A DNA stretch of 56,349 nucleotides from a virus, in the IMG/VR virus record IMGVR_UViG_3300043122_000093, positions 1-56,349 of that record, one strand, 5' to 3'. Of this stretch, positions 9,109 through 17,816 are shown piece after piece. Both the position numbers and the translations under genes were made by a program. Within the stretch, counting starts at the first letter, position 1. Every line of letters starts with the position of its first letter. Below the pieces are notes generated by a model that saw nothing but the letters and a program-made list of their open reading frames with translations, ran no database searches and was not told the origin of the DNA.

Positions 9109-9753
9109 ATGGCTATTGCATTTAACAAGACTAATGGTTCAGCGAAAAAAGGTGGAGCAAAGTATTACGAGTACAAGATGGGTGATAATAAAGTACGAAT
9201 CTTCGGAGAAGTGCTCCCTCGCTATATTTACTGGGTATCTGGTACAAACGGTAAAAACGTACCTTTTGAATGCCTAGCATTTAATCGAGATACTGAAACA
9301 TTTGATAAAGCCGAGCGAGATTATGTACAGGAGATGTATCCAGACCTTCGCTGCAGCTGGTCTTATGCCGTTAAATGTATTCAGGATGGAGAAGTAAAAA
9401 TTATGTCTCTCAAAAAGAAGCTGTTCGAGCAGATTCTCACAGCTGCCGAGGATTTGGGAGACCCTACTGACCTTGAGACAGGCTATGATATCTGTTTTAA
9501 AAAGGTAAAAACTGGAAGTATGGCTTATAATGTGGAATACCAATTCCAGCCTCTCAAGTGTAAGCCTAGTCCAGTAACTGATGAAGAGCGTAAGCTTATT
9601 GAAGAATCAAAGCCTATTGATGAACTGCTTCCTCGTGAATCAGCCGAAGACCAGAAAAAACGACTTGATAAACTTATGAGTATGGTTGATGGTGAAGAGG
9701 AGAAGGAAGAGGAAGTTGATTCTGAAGTAGCTGACGAGTTTGATGTAGAATAA
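9109..9753 (+). CDS. single-stranded DNA-binding protein (gp32/D11-like)
   Basis: 214-aa protein likely to coat single-stranded DNA at the fork and organise helicase, polymerase and recombination proteins. The N-terminal half is beta-rich with basic and aromatic residues (AKYYEYKMGDNKVRIFGEVL, RCSWSYAVKC), as expected of an OB fold. The C-terminus is strongly acidic (EEEKEEEVDSEVADEFDVE), the hallmark of phage and bacterial SSB tails that recruit partners. No zinc motif like T4 gp32's is evident. GGAG upstream; it ends one base before the SbcD-like gene. By position it equals T5 D11. Confidence 0.78.
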   Translation: MAIAFNKTNGSAKKGGAKYYEYKMGDNKVRIFGEVLPRYIYWVSGTNGKNVPFECLAFNRDTETFDKAERDYVQEMYPDLRCSWSYAVKCIQDGEVKIMSLKKKLFEQILTAAEDLGDPTDLETGYDICFKKVKTGSMAYNVEYQFQPLKCKPSPVTDEERKLIEESKPIDELLPRESAEDQKKRLDKLMSMVDGEEEKEEEVDSEVADEFDVE

Positions 9754-9754
9754 T

Positions 9755-10681
9755 ATGAAAATACTATTAACAGCAGATTATCATATAAAGTTAGGTCAGA
9801 AAAACGTGCCTTTTGATTGGGCTGTTAATAGGTTTGAAAGTTTATTTCAGCAAATTCACTCTATTGATTGTGACGTCCATGTGGTAGCCGGTGATATATT
9901 TGACCGGCTACCATCATTGGATGAGTTAAAAGTATTTTATCAATTCGTACTAGGATGCACTGTAGATACATATATTATTGATGGTAATCATGAGGCTACT
10001 AAGAAAGGGCACACTTTCTTAGAGAAGCTTACTGATATTGTGCAACTATTAAATCCTAAAGTTAGAATTGTCACTAGTATTGAGGAATTTGACTGGGGCA
10101 CTCTGCTCCCTTACTGTAAATTAAAGCAGAAGGGAGTTTTTGCGTCTTTGGATAAGAGTAAGCCTCTTTTTACACATGTTAGAGGAGAAATTCCTCCTCA
10201 TGTCAAACCAGAAATAGACTTAGACCTATTATCAGATTTTCCAGTAGTTTATGCAGGAGACCTACACTCTCATTCTAATACTCAAAGGAATATAGTATAT
10301 CCAGGTTCTCCTATTACTACAAGTTTCCACCGCTCTCTAGTAAGTACAGGATATGTACTAATTGAGGATGCTAGCTGGGAGTGGCATAAATTTGAAGTTC
10401 CACAATTAATACGTAAGACAGTTACATCAGAAAAAGAGATGATACTGACAGATTACCATCATACTATTTATGAGTATGAAGGAAATCTAGCAGAACTATC
10501 AGATGTTAAAAATACCGAGTTACTGGATAAGAAAATAGTTAAACGTAGTTCAGAGGCATCTCTAATTCTTACTAATAATATGACTATAGAAGACGAGCTG
10601 TCTGAGTTCTTCCTGTATATTCTAGAGCTGAGCGAAGCTGAAACCAAAGAAGCTATAGGAGTTTTTCGTGATAATATTTAA
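9755..10681 (+). CDS. SbcD/Mre11-like recombination nuclease subunit (T5 D12, T4 gp47-like)
   Basis: 308-aa calcineurin-like phosphoesterase. Metal-binding motifs are in canonical order: D8-x-H10 (TADYHI), GDIFD (~47-51), DGNHE (~75-79) and GDLHSHS (~168-174). With its SbcC partner it would resect DNA ends and trim branched intermediates. Overlaps the SbcC-like gene by 14 bases, as in many phage D12-D13 or 47-46 pairs. The start ATG is 2 bases after the SSB stop. Length is shorter than bacterial SbcD (~400 aa) and near T4 gp47. Confidence 0.92.
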   Translation: MKILLTADYHIKLGQKNVPFDWAVNRFESLFQQIHSIDCDVHVVAGDIFDRLPSLDELKVFYQFVLGCTVDTYIIDGNHEATKKGHTFLEKLTDIVQLLNPKVRIVTSIEEFDWGTLLPYCKLKQKGVFASLDKSKPLFTHVRGEIPPHVKPEIDLDLLSDFPVVYAGDLHSHSNTQRNIVYPGSPITTSFHRSLVSTGYVLIEDASWEWHKFEVPQLIRKTVTSEKEMILTDYHHTIYEYEGNLAELSDVKNTELLDKKIVKRSSEASLILTNNMTIEDELSEFFLYILELSEAETKEAIGVFRDNI

Positions 10682-12470
10682 AGAGTTAAAATGGGATAAC
10701 TGCTTCAGTTATGGAGTTGGTAATTCTCTTAGGCTTGATGGTGATTCCCTCACTCAGCTAGTAGCAGAGAATGGCAGCGGAAAATCCTCTATACCTCTCA
10801 TTCTTGAAGAAGTGCTATTCAACAAAAACTTCAAAGGAATCAAAAAGGCGGATATTCCCAACAGGGCAGGGGATGGTACATATAGTATTTCATTATCTTT
10901 TGAAGTCGACGGAGAAGACTATTTAGTTGATTTAAAACGTACTAAAAGTATCAAACTGAAGCTGTTCAAGAATGGGAAGGATATCTCTAGTCATACTGCT
11001 ACTAGCACTTTTAAGCAGATTCAAGAAATATTAAAAATTGACTATAAAACATTCACCCAACTAGTCTACCAAGGCAATAACTCAGGGCTTCAATTCCTCA
11101 CTGCTACCGATACAACTAGAAAGAAATTTTTAATAGAACTCTTAGGGCTGGAAAAATATGTTGAGTATTATGAAACTTTTAAAGATGTGGCGAGGGAAAC
11201 AAATATTTCAGTTTCTGCGCTTGAGTCTAAGTGTGAAACTATTAAAGGCTGGCTTGAAGATAATAAACTAAAAGACGATAGTGAGTGGGAAATTCAAGAA
11301 ATTAATATAAGTACTGAACACTTAGAGAAAGAATTAGCTGAATTAAAAGTATCAAAAGACAACATAGAACAGACTAATCGTAAAATTACCTCTAATAACA
11401 GTAACAAGAAGCGTCTAGATGAGCTTAGTAATAAACCTAAGATTACTACTGAAACTACTAAAATAGATACGTCTAGTATTAACTCTGAAATAGGCGGTTT
11501 AAAATCTGAGCAAAGGACAATTAAAGCTCAAGTAGATAAAGTTAAGTCTGTAAACCAAGAATGCCCTACCTGTAAGCAGAAAGTTTCTGAAGAGTTTAAA
11601 GAAAACTACATTTCTAGTAAACGAGAAGAATTTAACAAGCTAAAAGAAAAGCTTGAAAAGCTTAAAACTGAACTAAAGGGTGCACAAGAACATAATAAAG
11701 CAATAGAAGCCCAACAAGCAAGAGACAAAGAGTTTGAAAAAATCTACCAAACCATTGATAGCTCTCTCCCAGAAGAACTGCTAGTAAAAGATGACCTTGA
11801 AGAACAAATACAGGCTCTCACTTCTAAGATTAAGGAACAGCGTAGTAAATTAAACACTATAATCGCTAAAAATCAAGAAGCTGAGCGGCATAATACCAAG
11901 GTTAAGTTATACAAAGAACAGAGCGCAAGTTATCTTACTAAACTAAAAGAAGCTGAAGAAGAGCTAAAGGAAGTAAAACATTATCGTAAAAGCGTAGAAT
12001 TGCTTAAAAAAGCATTCTCTACTAATGGTTTATTAGCGTATAAGATAGAAAATCTTGTAAAAGAGTTGGAGGATTTAGCTAATACTTATTTAGCTGAGTT
12101 AAGCGACGGTAGATTTACTATAGACTTCTTTGTTGAAAAAGACAAGCTAAATATCAATATTACAGATGAAGGCAAAGATACGCTAATCACCGCTCTTTCC
12201 AGCGGAGAATTAGCACGGGTTAATATAGCTACTCTATTAGCGATAAGAAGTCTAATGAATAGTATTTCTAAATCTAGGATAAATACTTTATTCTTGGATG
12301 AAATTATTAATACACTAGACGAGTTTGGTAGAGAGAAGTTAATTGAAGTACTTTCTAAAGAAAAGAACTTAAATAGTTTTGTCGTATCACACGGCTGGGA
12401 ACATCCGATGCTAACTAAAGTAGGGATTAGCAAGGAGGAAGGAATAAGTAGAATAGACTATGGCGGTTGA
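10668..12470 (+). CDS. SbcC/Rad50-like recombination ATPase (T5 D13, T4 gp46-like)
   Basis: 600-aa SMC-type ATPase. Walker A VAENGSGKSS (~32-41) is at the N-terminus, two coiled-coil arms surround a zinc hook CPTC (~299-302), and the C-terminal half has the ABC signature LSSGELAR (~510-517) and Walker B TLFLDEI (~540-546). It should dimerise through the hook and drive the SbcD nuclease. Arms are short compared with bacterial SbcC (>1000 aa), as usual for phages. Overlaps both neighbours (14 and 11 bases). Confidence 0.93.
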   Translation: MIIFKELKWDNCFSYGVGNSLRLDGDSLTQLVAENGSGKSSIPLILEEVLFNKNFKGIKKADIPNRAGDGTYSISLSFEVDGEDYLVDLKRTKSIKLKLFKNGKDISSHTATSTFKQIQEILKIDYKTFTQLVYQGNNSGLQFLTATDTTRKKFLIELLGLEKYVEYYETFKDVARETNISVSALESKCETIKGWLEDNKLKDDSEWEIQEINISTEHLEKELAELKVSKDNIEQTNRKITSNNSNKKRLDELSNKPKITTETTKIDTSSINSEIGGLKSEQRTIKAQVDKVKSVNQECPTCKQKVSEEFKENYISSKREEFNKLKEKLEKLKTELKGAQEHNKAIEAQQARDKEFEKIYQTIDSSLPEELLVKDDLEEQIQALTSKIKEQRSKLNTIIAKNQEAERHNTKVKLYKEQSASYLTKLKEAEEELKEVKHYRKSVELLKKAFSTNGLLAYKIENLVKELEDLANTYLAELSDGRFTIDFFVEKDKLNINITDEGKDTLITALSSGELARVNIATLLAIRSLMNSISKSRINTLFLDEIINTLDEFGREKLIEVLSKEKNLNSFVVSHGWEHPMLTKVGISKEEGISRIDYGG

Positions 12471-12912
12471 TAGTAGAGCAAAAGGAGCGCGCGGTGAATA
12501 CCAAGCGCGCGACCTATTACGTAAATATACGGATTACCAATGGGAGCGTGTGCCTGCTTCAGGTGCGTTAAGCTACCTCAAAGGGGATCTTTATGTTCCT
12601 AATGAAGACAATAAGTATATGATTGAAGTTAAAAACTATGAGGAGCCTATCTTCGATCATAAAGTATTCACCAATAAGAGTTCTCCCTTTACAAAGTTCT
12701 GGCAAAAAGCGGTAGAACAAGCAGGAGAACGAAATCAACTTCCAGTATTAGTGTTTAAGCATAACAGAAGTAAATTTTTCGTTGCCGTAGACAAGGAACC
12801 TAAGAATGTAAATAGATTCATGTTCATTAAATGGTTGGACGTGTATGTTCTTATGTTTGAGGAATGGTTGCAGAAAGAGGATATTGAATGGCTAAGAAAT
12901 TCGGCGAATTAG
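12460..12912 (+). CDS. Hjc-like nuclease / putative Holliday junction resolvase (T5 D14 position)
   Basis: 150-aa protein with a PD-(D/E)XK nuclease signature: KGARGEYQARDLL (residues ~7-20, helix with the first Glu), GDLYVP (~43-48) and MIEVKNYE (~55-62). That order matches archaeal Hjc-type resolvases and related phage junction nucleases. It sits between the SbcC-like gene and the 5' nuclease gene and overlaps both, which supports a recombination or DNA-repair role. Substrate preference cannot be told from the sequence; a general restriction-type nuclease is the alternative. Confidence 0.72.
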   Translation: MAVDSRAKGARGEYQARDLLRKYTDYQWERVPASGALSYLKGDLYVPNEDNKYMIEVKNYEEPIFDHKVFTNKSSPFTKFWQKAVEQAGERNQLPVLVFKHNRSKFFVAVDKEPKNVNRFMFIKWLDVYVLMFEEWLQKEDIEWLRNSAN

Positions 12913-13724
12913 GAGAAGTTGACAATAGTAGAGTTCTCATTGTTGATGCACTCAACGTCTCTTTTAAATGGAAACACCTGAAACAATGGGACTTTGCCGA
13001 TGATTTTCTTGATTTTTGCAGATCATTAGCACGCTCCTACAAATGCGGGAGAATTCTTATCACAGCGGATAAAGGTTCCTCCAGTTATCGCAAGGAAATT
13101 TTCCCTGACTACAAAGGTAATCGTAAAGATTTACAGGAAAAGCAAACTGAGCAAGAAAAACAAGATTTTGAAATGTTCATCCAAGGCTATAATGACATGC
13201 TAGAAATAGCTGAAGATGAAGGTTATACAGTTTTAGCTTACCAAGGGGTAGAAGCGGATGATATTGCTGCCTATCTTGTCAAATATAAAAACGATTTTGG
13301 ATTTGGTAATATCTTTTTAGTAAGTTCTGATAAAGACTGGGACTTGTTGCTTAACCATGAAGTACAGCGATTTTCCCATATGACTAGAAAAGACTATACA
13401 CTAGACACTTGGGTAGATAGATACGAATTTCACCATGATGATTATATATCTTATAAGTGTCTGACAGGGGATGCGGGAGATAATGTACCTGGGGTAAACG
13501 GAGTTGGAGATAAACGAGCCACTCAATTAATAGAACAGTATGGTTCAGTATTTGATATTTATGACCAACTTCCGTTACCTGGTAAGCAAAAATTTGTGCA
13601 AAATCTCAATGACTTTGGCGAACAACTTCTTACTAATGTTGAGTTAATGGATTTATTAACCTATTGTGATGAAGCTATTGGGGAAGATAATATAGCTGAT
13701 ATAAGGGAGAAACTGAATGACTGA
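12888..13724 (+). CDS. 5'-3' exonuclease / flap endonuclease (T5 D15-like)
   Basis: 278-aa FEN-family nuclease that removes primers and flaps, supplying the activity missing from the polymerase. Conserved acidic sites are visible: LIVDALN (~18-24), the arch region SSSYRKEIFPDYKGNR (~62-77), GVEADDIAAYL (~122-132) and SSDKDWDLL (~146-154). A helix-3-turn-helix DNA-binding motif follows (GDAGDNVPGVNGVGDKRA, ~190-207). Length is close to T5 D15 (291 aa). Its ATG lies inside the resolvase gene and its stop overlaps the next gene by 8 bases. Confidence 0.92.
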   Translation: MAKKFGELGEVDNSRVLIVDALNVSFKWKHLKQWDFADDFLDFCRSLARSYKCGRILITADKGSSSYRKEIFPDYKGNRKDLQEKQTEQEKQDFEMFIQGYNDMLEIAEDEGYTVLAYQGVEADDIAAYLVKYKNDFGFGNIFLVSSDKDWDLLLNHEVQRFSHMTRKDYTLDTWVDRYEFHHDDYISYKCLTGDAGDNVPGVNGVGDKRATQLIEQYGSVFDIYDQLPLPGKQKFVQNLNDFGEQLLTNVELMDLLTYCDEAIGEDNIADIREKLND

Positions 13725-13986
13725 TAAAGACCTAGATAAAGAGCTTGAAATTATAATCAAGAATACAAAGTCAATTGAATCTCTTAGAGCATTATATAAC
13801 ATTAACAAGACTTTAGAGGACAGAAAAGCAGAAAAACTTGATGAATTAGAGCAAAAAATACGTGCACTGACAGAGGAACATGATAAACTCGCTCAAAAAA
13901 GTTCACCTTGGGCATTATCATATTCAGAGATAATAAAACGCAGAATATCAGAACTAATAGTAGGAGACGACGAATGCTCAGAATAG
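13717..13986 (+). CDS. small coiled-coil protein, unknown function
   Basis: 89-aa charged helical protein; residues ~30-60 (DRKAEKLDELEQKIRALTEEHDKLA) have heptad character. Starts 8 bases inside the 5' nuclease gene and ends 13 bases inside dut, so it is part of one coupled operon. No family recognised. Confidence 0.65.
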   Translation: MTDKDLDKELEIIIKNTKSIESLRALYNINKTLEDRKAEKLDELEQKIRALTEEHDKLAQKSSPWALSYSEIIKRRISELIVGDDECSE

Positions 13987-14387
13987 TAACAGACGACCCT
14001 AATCAATTTCAGAAAGCCCATTCCGTGGATGCGGGATATGATATTCTTTCTTCCGAGGATAAAAAAGTCAGTGCCGGTAGCCGTGCATTAATTTCCACAG
14101 GTTTACGTGTGGCTATTCCGGAAGGGTACGTAGGAATTATTAAACCACGTAGTGGGCTTTCAGTAAAACATAACATAGATATTGGTGCCGGGGTAGTTGA
14201 TAGCGGGTATACTGGTGAAGTAAAAGTATGCTTTATAAATAATGGAAAAGTACCTTACCATATCAAAAAAGGAAACAAAATAGCTCAGATGGTAGTAGCT
14301 TTAATTTACCAAGATACGGTGGAGAAAGTTGATTCACTGGATGAATCGGAACGATCTGAGGGTGGATTCAACTCTAGTGGTTACTAG
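13974..14387 (+). CDS. dut: dUTPase (deoxyuridine 5'-triphosphate nucleotidohydrolase)
   Basis: 137-aa trimeric-type dUTPase, converting dUTP to dUMP to keep uracil out of DNA and feed dTMP synthesis. All five motifs are present: DAGYDI (I), PRSGLSV (II), GVVDSGYTGEV (III), GNKIAQMVV (IV) and SEGGFNSSGY (V, slightly altered from GGFGSTG). The reading frame is open further upstream, but ATG at 13974 preceded by TAGGAG fits both Shine-Dalgarno spacing and the family's usual N-terminus. T5 also keeps dut at the end of its D-gene block. Confidence 0.9.
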   Translation: MLRIVTDDPNQFQKAHSVDAGYDILSSEDKKVSAGSRALISTGLRVAIPEGYVGIIKPRSGLSVKHNIDIGAGVVDSGYTGEVKVCFINNGKVPYHIKKGNKIAQMVVALIYQDTVEKVDSLDESERSEGGFNSSGY

Positions 14388-14435
14388 TAGTAAACCTATG
14401 ATATTTTTACATAGTAGTAAACCTACGAGATTTTG
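14385..14435 (+). repeat. 27-bp direct repeat upstream of ribonucleotide reductase
   Basis: TAGTAGTAAACCTATGA at 14385 recurs as TAGTAGTAAACCTACGA at 14412, followed by similar T-rich runs. It begins at the dut stop codon and fills the dut-nrdJ gap, so it could be a regulatory leader of the reductase gene. Confidence 0.6.
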
Positions 14436-14446
14436 AAAGGATACAA

Positions 14447-16648
14447 ATGGACAAAAATTTTAGAACACTAATGGCTGAGGCTAAGTTCTTTGAGGGCTAT
14501 GCTCGATTTGATGATAATCTTGGTAGGTACGAAACCTGGGAAGAAGCTGTAACTCGTGTAATGAATATGCATCGAGATTACTACTCTAACCTCATGACTC
14601 CTGAGCTAAAAGATTATATTGACTTTGCTGAACGCATGTATAAAGATAAAAAAGTTCTAGGAGCACAACGAGCACTTCAATTTGGAGGTGATCAACTTCT
14701 AAAAAACCATGCTAGGCTTTATAACTGCGCTGCAACCTATGCAGACCGACCTGAGTTTTTTGGAGAATGTTTTCATTTAATGCTTTGTGGTTGTGGAGTA
14801 GGCTTCTCTGTACAAAGGCCTCATGTTGCTAGTATGCCTGAGATTAGGCGCAGAGATAAAGACCCTAAAACTTTTGTAGTCCCTGATAGTATTGAAGGGT
14901 GGGCTAGAGCATTGGACGTTCTAATGTCTAGCTTCTTCACTAGTGGGGTACACCAAGAGTATGAAGGGCATAAAGTTTATTTCGATCTTGAGCAAATACG
15001 CCCCAAAGGGGCACATATCTCAGGAGGCTTCAAAGCACCTGGGCCAGAACCTCTACGTAAAGCGCTAGATAGAATAGAGCAAATGCTAAAAGATATTCTA
15101 AAATCTGGGCGCACAACTCTTAAACCAATAGATATTTATGATATCACGATGCACGCGGCAGATGCCGTGATAAGCGGCGGTGTCCGCCGAGCTGCTACTA
15201 TTTGTCTCTTCTCTCTCGATGATAAAGAAATGATGAGAGCTAAGACAGGGAATTGGTTTAACGATAATCCACAACGTGCTAGGAGTAATAACTCAGTAGT
15301 TCTTTTAAGGGATGAAACTTCCTATACGGAATTAAAAGCTATAGTTGATTCTATAAAAGAATGTGGAGAGCCTGGGTTTGTATTCTCTGATGATATAGAC
15401 ACTCTCTTTAATCCATGCTGTGAAATCGGCCTTTACCCCCGCCTTGAAAGCGGAAATACAGGGGTTCAGATGTGTAACCTTACAGAGATTAATGGGGGGC
15501 TTTCAAATACAAGAGAGGAATTTTTCGAACAATGCCAAGCAGCTGCAATTCTAGGAACTCTACAAGCTGGTTATACTAATTTTAAGTTTCTAAACGAGGA
15601 ATCTCATAAGCTGATTGAAGAGGAAGCTCTTATTGGGGTAGGCATAACTGGTTGGATGAATAATCCTGATATATTATTTGATAAAAATAATATGGTTGGA
15701 GGAGCCGAAATTGTAAAGGCAACCAATAAAGTATTAGCAGAAATTTTAGGGATTAACCCAGCAGCTAGATGTACGACAGTAAAGCCTTCTGGTAACTCAT
15801 CCGTGTTGCTAGAAACTACAAGTGGTATCCACGGAGAGCATGCTCCTGCCTATATTCGTAACGTTCAGTTTAATAAAGAGACAGAAATTGCTAAGATTTT
15901 TGAAAAACTGAACCCTGATATGGTGTCAGATTCAGTATGGTCACAAAATGGTACTGATATATGTGTTTCTTTTCCAGTGATTAGCCCAAAAGGCAGTAAG
16001 TATAAATCCGAGCTACTAGGAGTTAAACAGCTTGAGTATGTAAAGAAAGCTCAGCAATACTGGATAGAGTATGGTACTGACGTGGAACTTTGTCGTAAGC
16101 CTTATTTAAGGCATAATGTCTCTAATACAATTACTGTGGATGACTGGGATGAAGTAATTGATTATGTGTATGATAATAGAGACTACCTATGCGGAGTATC
16201 ATTCCTATCGGAATTTGGTGATAAAGCATTACCACAAGCTCCTTTTACCGAAGTACTAAATCTACAGCAATTAACGGACAAATATGGAGCAGAAGTGCTC
16301 CTAACTTCCGCACTTATTGAGGCAGGTCTTCATGCTTTTAATGATGATTTATGGTTGGCATGTGATACTGCTCTCGGTAGAGGTAAGGATATTAGTAAAG
16401 AAACTCATAGTAATATCCCTAAGCGAGATTTTGTACGTAGATTTGAAAAATTTGCTAAGAACTTTTCTACTAAAGAGGAATGTGCTGAATGCCTCAAAGA
16501 TGTATATCTATTCCACAAATGGTGGAAGATTCAGAAAAACGCTAGGTTTATTAATTTTGTAGAAGAGTTGGAAGAAAAGACCTATACTGATATTAACACA
16601 ATAGGCGCACAAGCCTGCGCGGGAGGCGCATGTGAGTGGGGATCGTAA
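14447..16648 (+). CDS. nrdJ: class II (adenosylcobalamin-dependent) ribonucleotide reductase, monomeric type
   Basis: 733 aa, close to the single-chain B12-dependent reductase of Lactobacillus leichmannii (739 aa). It makes deoxyribonucleotides without a separate radical subunit. Active-site residues map well: C94 (LYNCAAT) and C343 (MCNLTEI) as the redox pair, C324 as the thiyl-radical cysteine and E326 in NPCCEIG, SGGVRRAA (~242-249), and a C-terminal CAGGAC pair (C724, C729) that would be re-reduced by thioredoxin. No NrdB-like or NrdD/NrdG gene is in the window. AAAGGA upstream of ATG. The last 17 bases overlap the next gene. Confidence 0.92.
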   Translation: MDKNFRTLMAEAKFFEGYARFDDNLGRYETWEEAVTRVMNMHRDYYSNLMTPELKDYIDFAERMYKDKKVLGAQRALQFGGDQLLKNHARLYNCAATYADRPEFFGECFHLMLCGCGVGFSVQRPHVASMPEIRRRDKDPKTFVVPDSIEGWARALDVLMSSFFTSGVHQEYEGHKVYFDLEQIRPKGAHISGGFKAPGPEPLRKALDRIEQMLKDILKSGRTTLKPIDIYDITMHAADAVISGGVRRAATICLFSLDDKEMMRAKTGNWFNDNPQRARSNNSVVLLRDETSYTELKAIVDSIKECGEPGFVFSDDIDTLFNPCCEIGLYPRLESGNTGVQMCNLTEINGGLSNTREEFFEQCQAAAILGTLQAGYTNFKFLNEESHKLIEEEALIGVGITGWMNNPDILFDKNNMVGGAEIVKATNKVLAEILGINPAARCTTVKPSGNSSVLLETTSGIHGEHAPAYIRNVQFNKETEIAKIFEKLNPDMVSDSVWSQNGTDICVSFPVISPKGSKYKSELLGVKQLEYVKKAQQYWIEYGTDVELCRKPYLRHNVSNTITVDDWDEVIDYVYDNRDYLCGVSFLSEFGDKALPQAPFTEVLNLQQLTDKYGAEVLLTSALIEAGLHAFNDDLWLACDTALGRGKDISKETHSNIPKRDFVRRFEKFAKNFSTKEECAECLKDVYLFHKWWKIQKNARFINFVEELEEKTYTDINTIGAQACAGGACEWGS

Positions 16649-16814
16649 ATATGCTACAAACGAAGAGATACTAGAAGCTTTGGGAATATCTAATATAGAT
16701 AGTATTAGAAAAGTCGAGATTATATTATTTCCAGAATGTTTGCCTACTTTAAAAGTAACTCGATATATTGACAATGTAGAAACTTTAACACAATTCACAA
16801 TTAGAAAAAGATAA
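16632..16814 (+). CDS. small protein of unknown function after nrdJ
   Basis: 60-aa protein starting at GTG (16632) within the last codons of nrdJ, with a strong GGGAGG five bases upstream. N-terminal NEEILEALGI is helical; the rest alternates as beta strands. No family recognised. It is the last gene of the plus-strand arm and stops just before the bidirectional terminator. Confidence 0.6.
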   Translation: MSGDRKYATNEEILEALGISNIDSIRKVEIILFPECLPTLKVTRYIDNVETLTQFTIRKR

Positions 16815-16816
16815 AG

Positions 16817-16855
16817 AAAAAGCCTCTACTACATAATTCGTAGTAGAGGCTTTTT
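16817..16855. terminator. bidirectional terminator where the two transcription arms meet
   Basis: Perfect 16-bp arms (16817-16832 and 16840-16855; core GCCTCTACTAC / GTAGTAGAGGC) around ATAATTC, with A-run on one side and T-run on the other. It works in both directions, ending the plus-strand replication arm and the minus-strand late arm. Confidence 0.93.
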
Positions 16856-16857
16856 TG

Positions 16858-17025
16858 TTATTCTTTAGTAGAATCAAAATCAAACTCAGGCCACTCAGCC
16901 TCTCTTAACATGTCTTCAATTTCTGCGATAGTCATATTAGATACATCATTATCACTAATATCTTTAATTCCTTTAATTACTTCTACTAAAACGGGTAGTA
17001 ATTGTTTAATTAATTTAATATCCAT
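16858..17025 (-). CDS. small acidic protein, last gene of late operon
   Basis: 55-aa ORF, ATG at 17025 with GGAG ten bases upstream (inside the end of the lipoprotein gene), TAA at 16858 against the terminator. N-terminal helix (LIKQLLPVLVEVIKGIKDI), C-terminal acidic tail. It overlaps the preceding gene by 11 bases, supporting real translation. Function unknown. Confidence 0.6.
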   Translation of the reverse strand: MDIKLIKQLLPVLVEVIKGIKDISDNDVSNMTIAEIEDMLREAEWPEFDFDSTKE

Positions 17026-17353
17026 ACGCAATTTCTCCTATCTTAGTCAAAGTATCAAATAGGTTTTTTCGTGCACGTTCTCGCTCATCTTCAAACTCTT
17101 TCTGGTTACTAAGGTATAAAAGTTCAAATTCTAAAGCATTAGTATATAACTTTTGAGATTTCTTATATAAGGAAGCGGCTTTATCACACTGTTTCTGATT
17201 AAGTACGCCCTCAGAACATAAACTATCCGCTGTTCTAGCTGCTAAAACGATTGACTCTTGGGCTGTTTTCAGCTGTCTAGCGCTATCCTTAGCGCTATAT
17301 GCTGCACAGCCGGAGAGTAATGCTATCAATAAAAATCCTATAAAAATTCTCAT
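17015..17353 (-). CDS. outer-membrane lipoprotein, probable o-spanin (Rz1-like)
   Basis: 112-aa secreted lipoprotein. Signal peptide MRIFIGFLLIALLSGC with lipobox LLSGC gives an acylated Cys at position ~16. The mature part is a helical, charged chain (two to three helices, residues ~20-105) with no C-terminal membrane segment, so it is not a typical u-spanin. In the lysis region next to a holin it most likely helps disrupt the outer membrane, or protects against superinfection as some phage lipoproteins do. No separate inner-membrane Rz partner was found. Coupled to the DUF1353 gene by a 1-base TAATG overlap. Confidence 0.65.
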   Translation of the reverse strand: MRIFIGFLLIALLSGCAAYSAKDSARQLKTAQESIVLAARTADSLCSEGVLNQKQCDKAASLYKKSQKLYTNALEFELLYLSNQKEFEDERERARKNLFDTLTKIGEIAYGY

Positions 17354-17751
17354 TAATCCTCCTCAAAATCTGAGCCAACCCCAAACATAGCCCCTATTCT
17401 GACTCCTAAGTATCCTTTAATTTGCTCCCATTTAGTACCTCTAATACCTACGTCCCGCCTAAATAGCTTATCAGCAATCTTACGCTCTTCCTTAGTCTTA
17501 GCTATAGCACACCTAAAATCATGGCGACAACTAGCTATAGGATGCTTCCATTTAGGAAACCCAATAATAGGCATATTCCTTAAAGGCCCACTAGAGCTTC
17601 CATCCCAGCTCCAAAATGCCGGAATTTCTCCTTCTCCACAGGGAAGAGGTTTAGTAAGCTGCATAATATCAGCAGTCTCTTTTACATCCCGCATATAAAT
17701 ATGTCCGTCCCAGTCTTGTTTATTTATCTCATCTGTAAAATAATTAATCAT
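17353..17751 (-). CDS. DUF1353-family protein in lysis region
   Basis: 132-aa protein with a DUF1353-like centre: KWKHPIASCRHDFR (~68-81; cf. HPIASxxHD) and helices KTKEERKIADKLFRRD and GYLGVRIGAMFGV. The family is common in phages near lysis and tail genes and its function is not established; a conserved His-Asp in the HD segment suggests a hydrolase. No other endolysin candidate lies in the lysis region, so it is a possible cell-wall enzyme, but this is only inference from position. GGAG upstream of ATG. Confidence 0.6.
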   Translation of the reverse strand: MINYFTDEINKQDWDGHIYMRDVKETADIMQLTKPLPCGEGEIPAFWSWDGSSSGPLRNMPIIGFPKWKHPIASCRHDFRCAIAKTKEERKIADKLFRRDVGIRGTKWEQIKGYLGVRIGAMFGVGSDFEED

Positions 17752-17773
17752 GTATTATACTCCTATAAAGGTA

Positions 17774-17813
17774 TCTACAAGACTAATTATAGCGTTATAA
17801 TTAGTCTTGTAGA
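17774..17813. terminator. 18-bp perfect inverted repeat upstream of DUF1353 gene
   Basis: Arms 17774-17791 and 17796-17813 (TCTACAAGACTAATTATA and its complement) with a GCGT loop. There is no clear T-run on either strand; on the minus strand it lies between the tail-assembly-like gene and the GGAG of the DUF1353 gene, so it may terminate partly or stabilise the lysis mRNA. Confidence 0.6.
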
Positions 17814-17816
17814 TTG

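Noticed and set aside
13908-13973. Upstream extension of dUTPase
   Set aside because: The extra residues are Arg/Asn-rich, outside the family pattern, and ATG at 13974 has a good Shine-Dalgarno.
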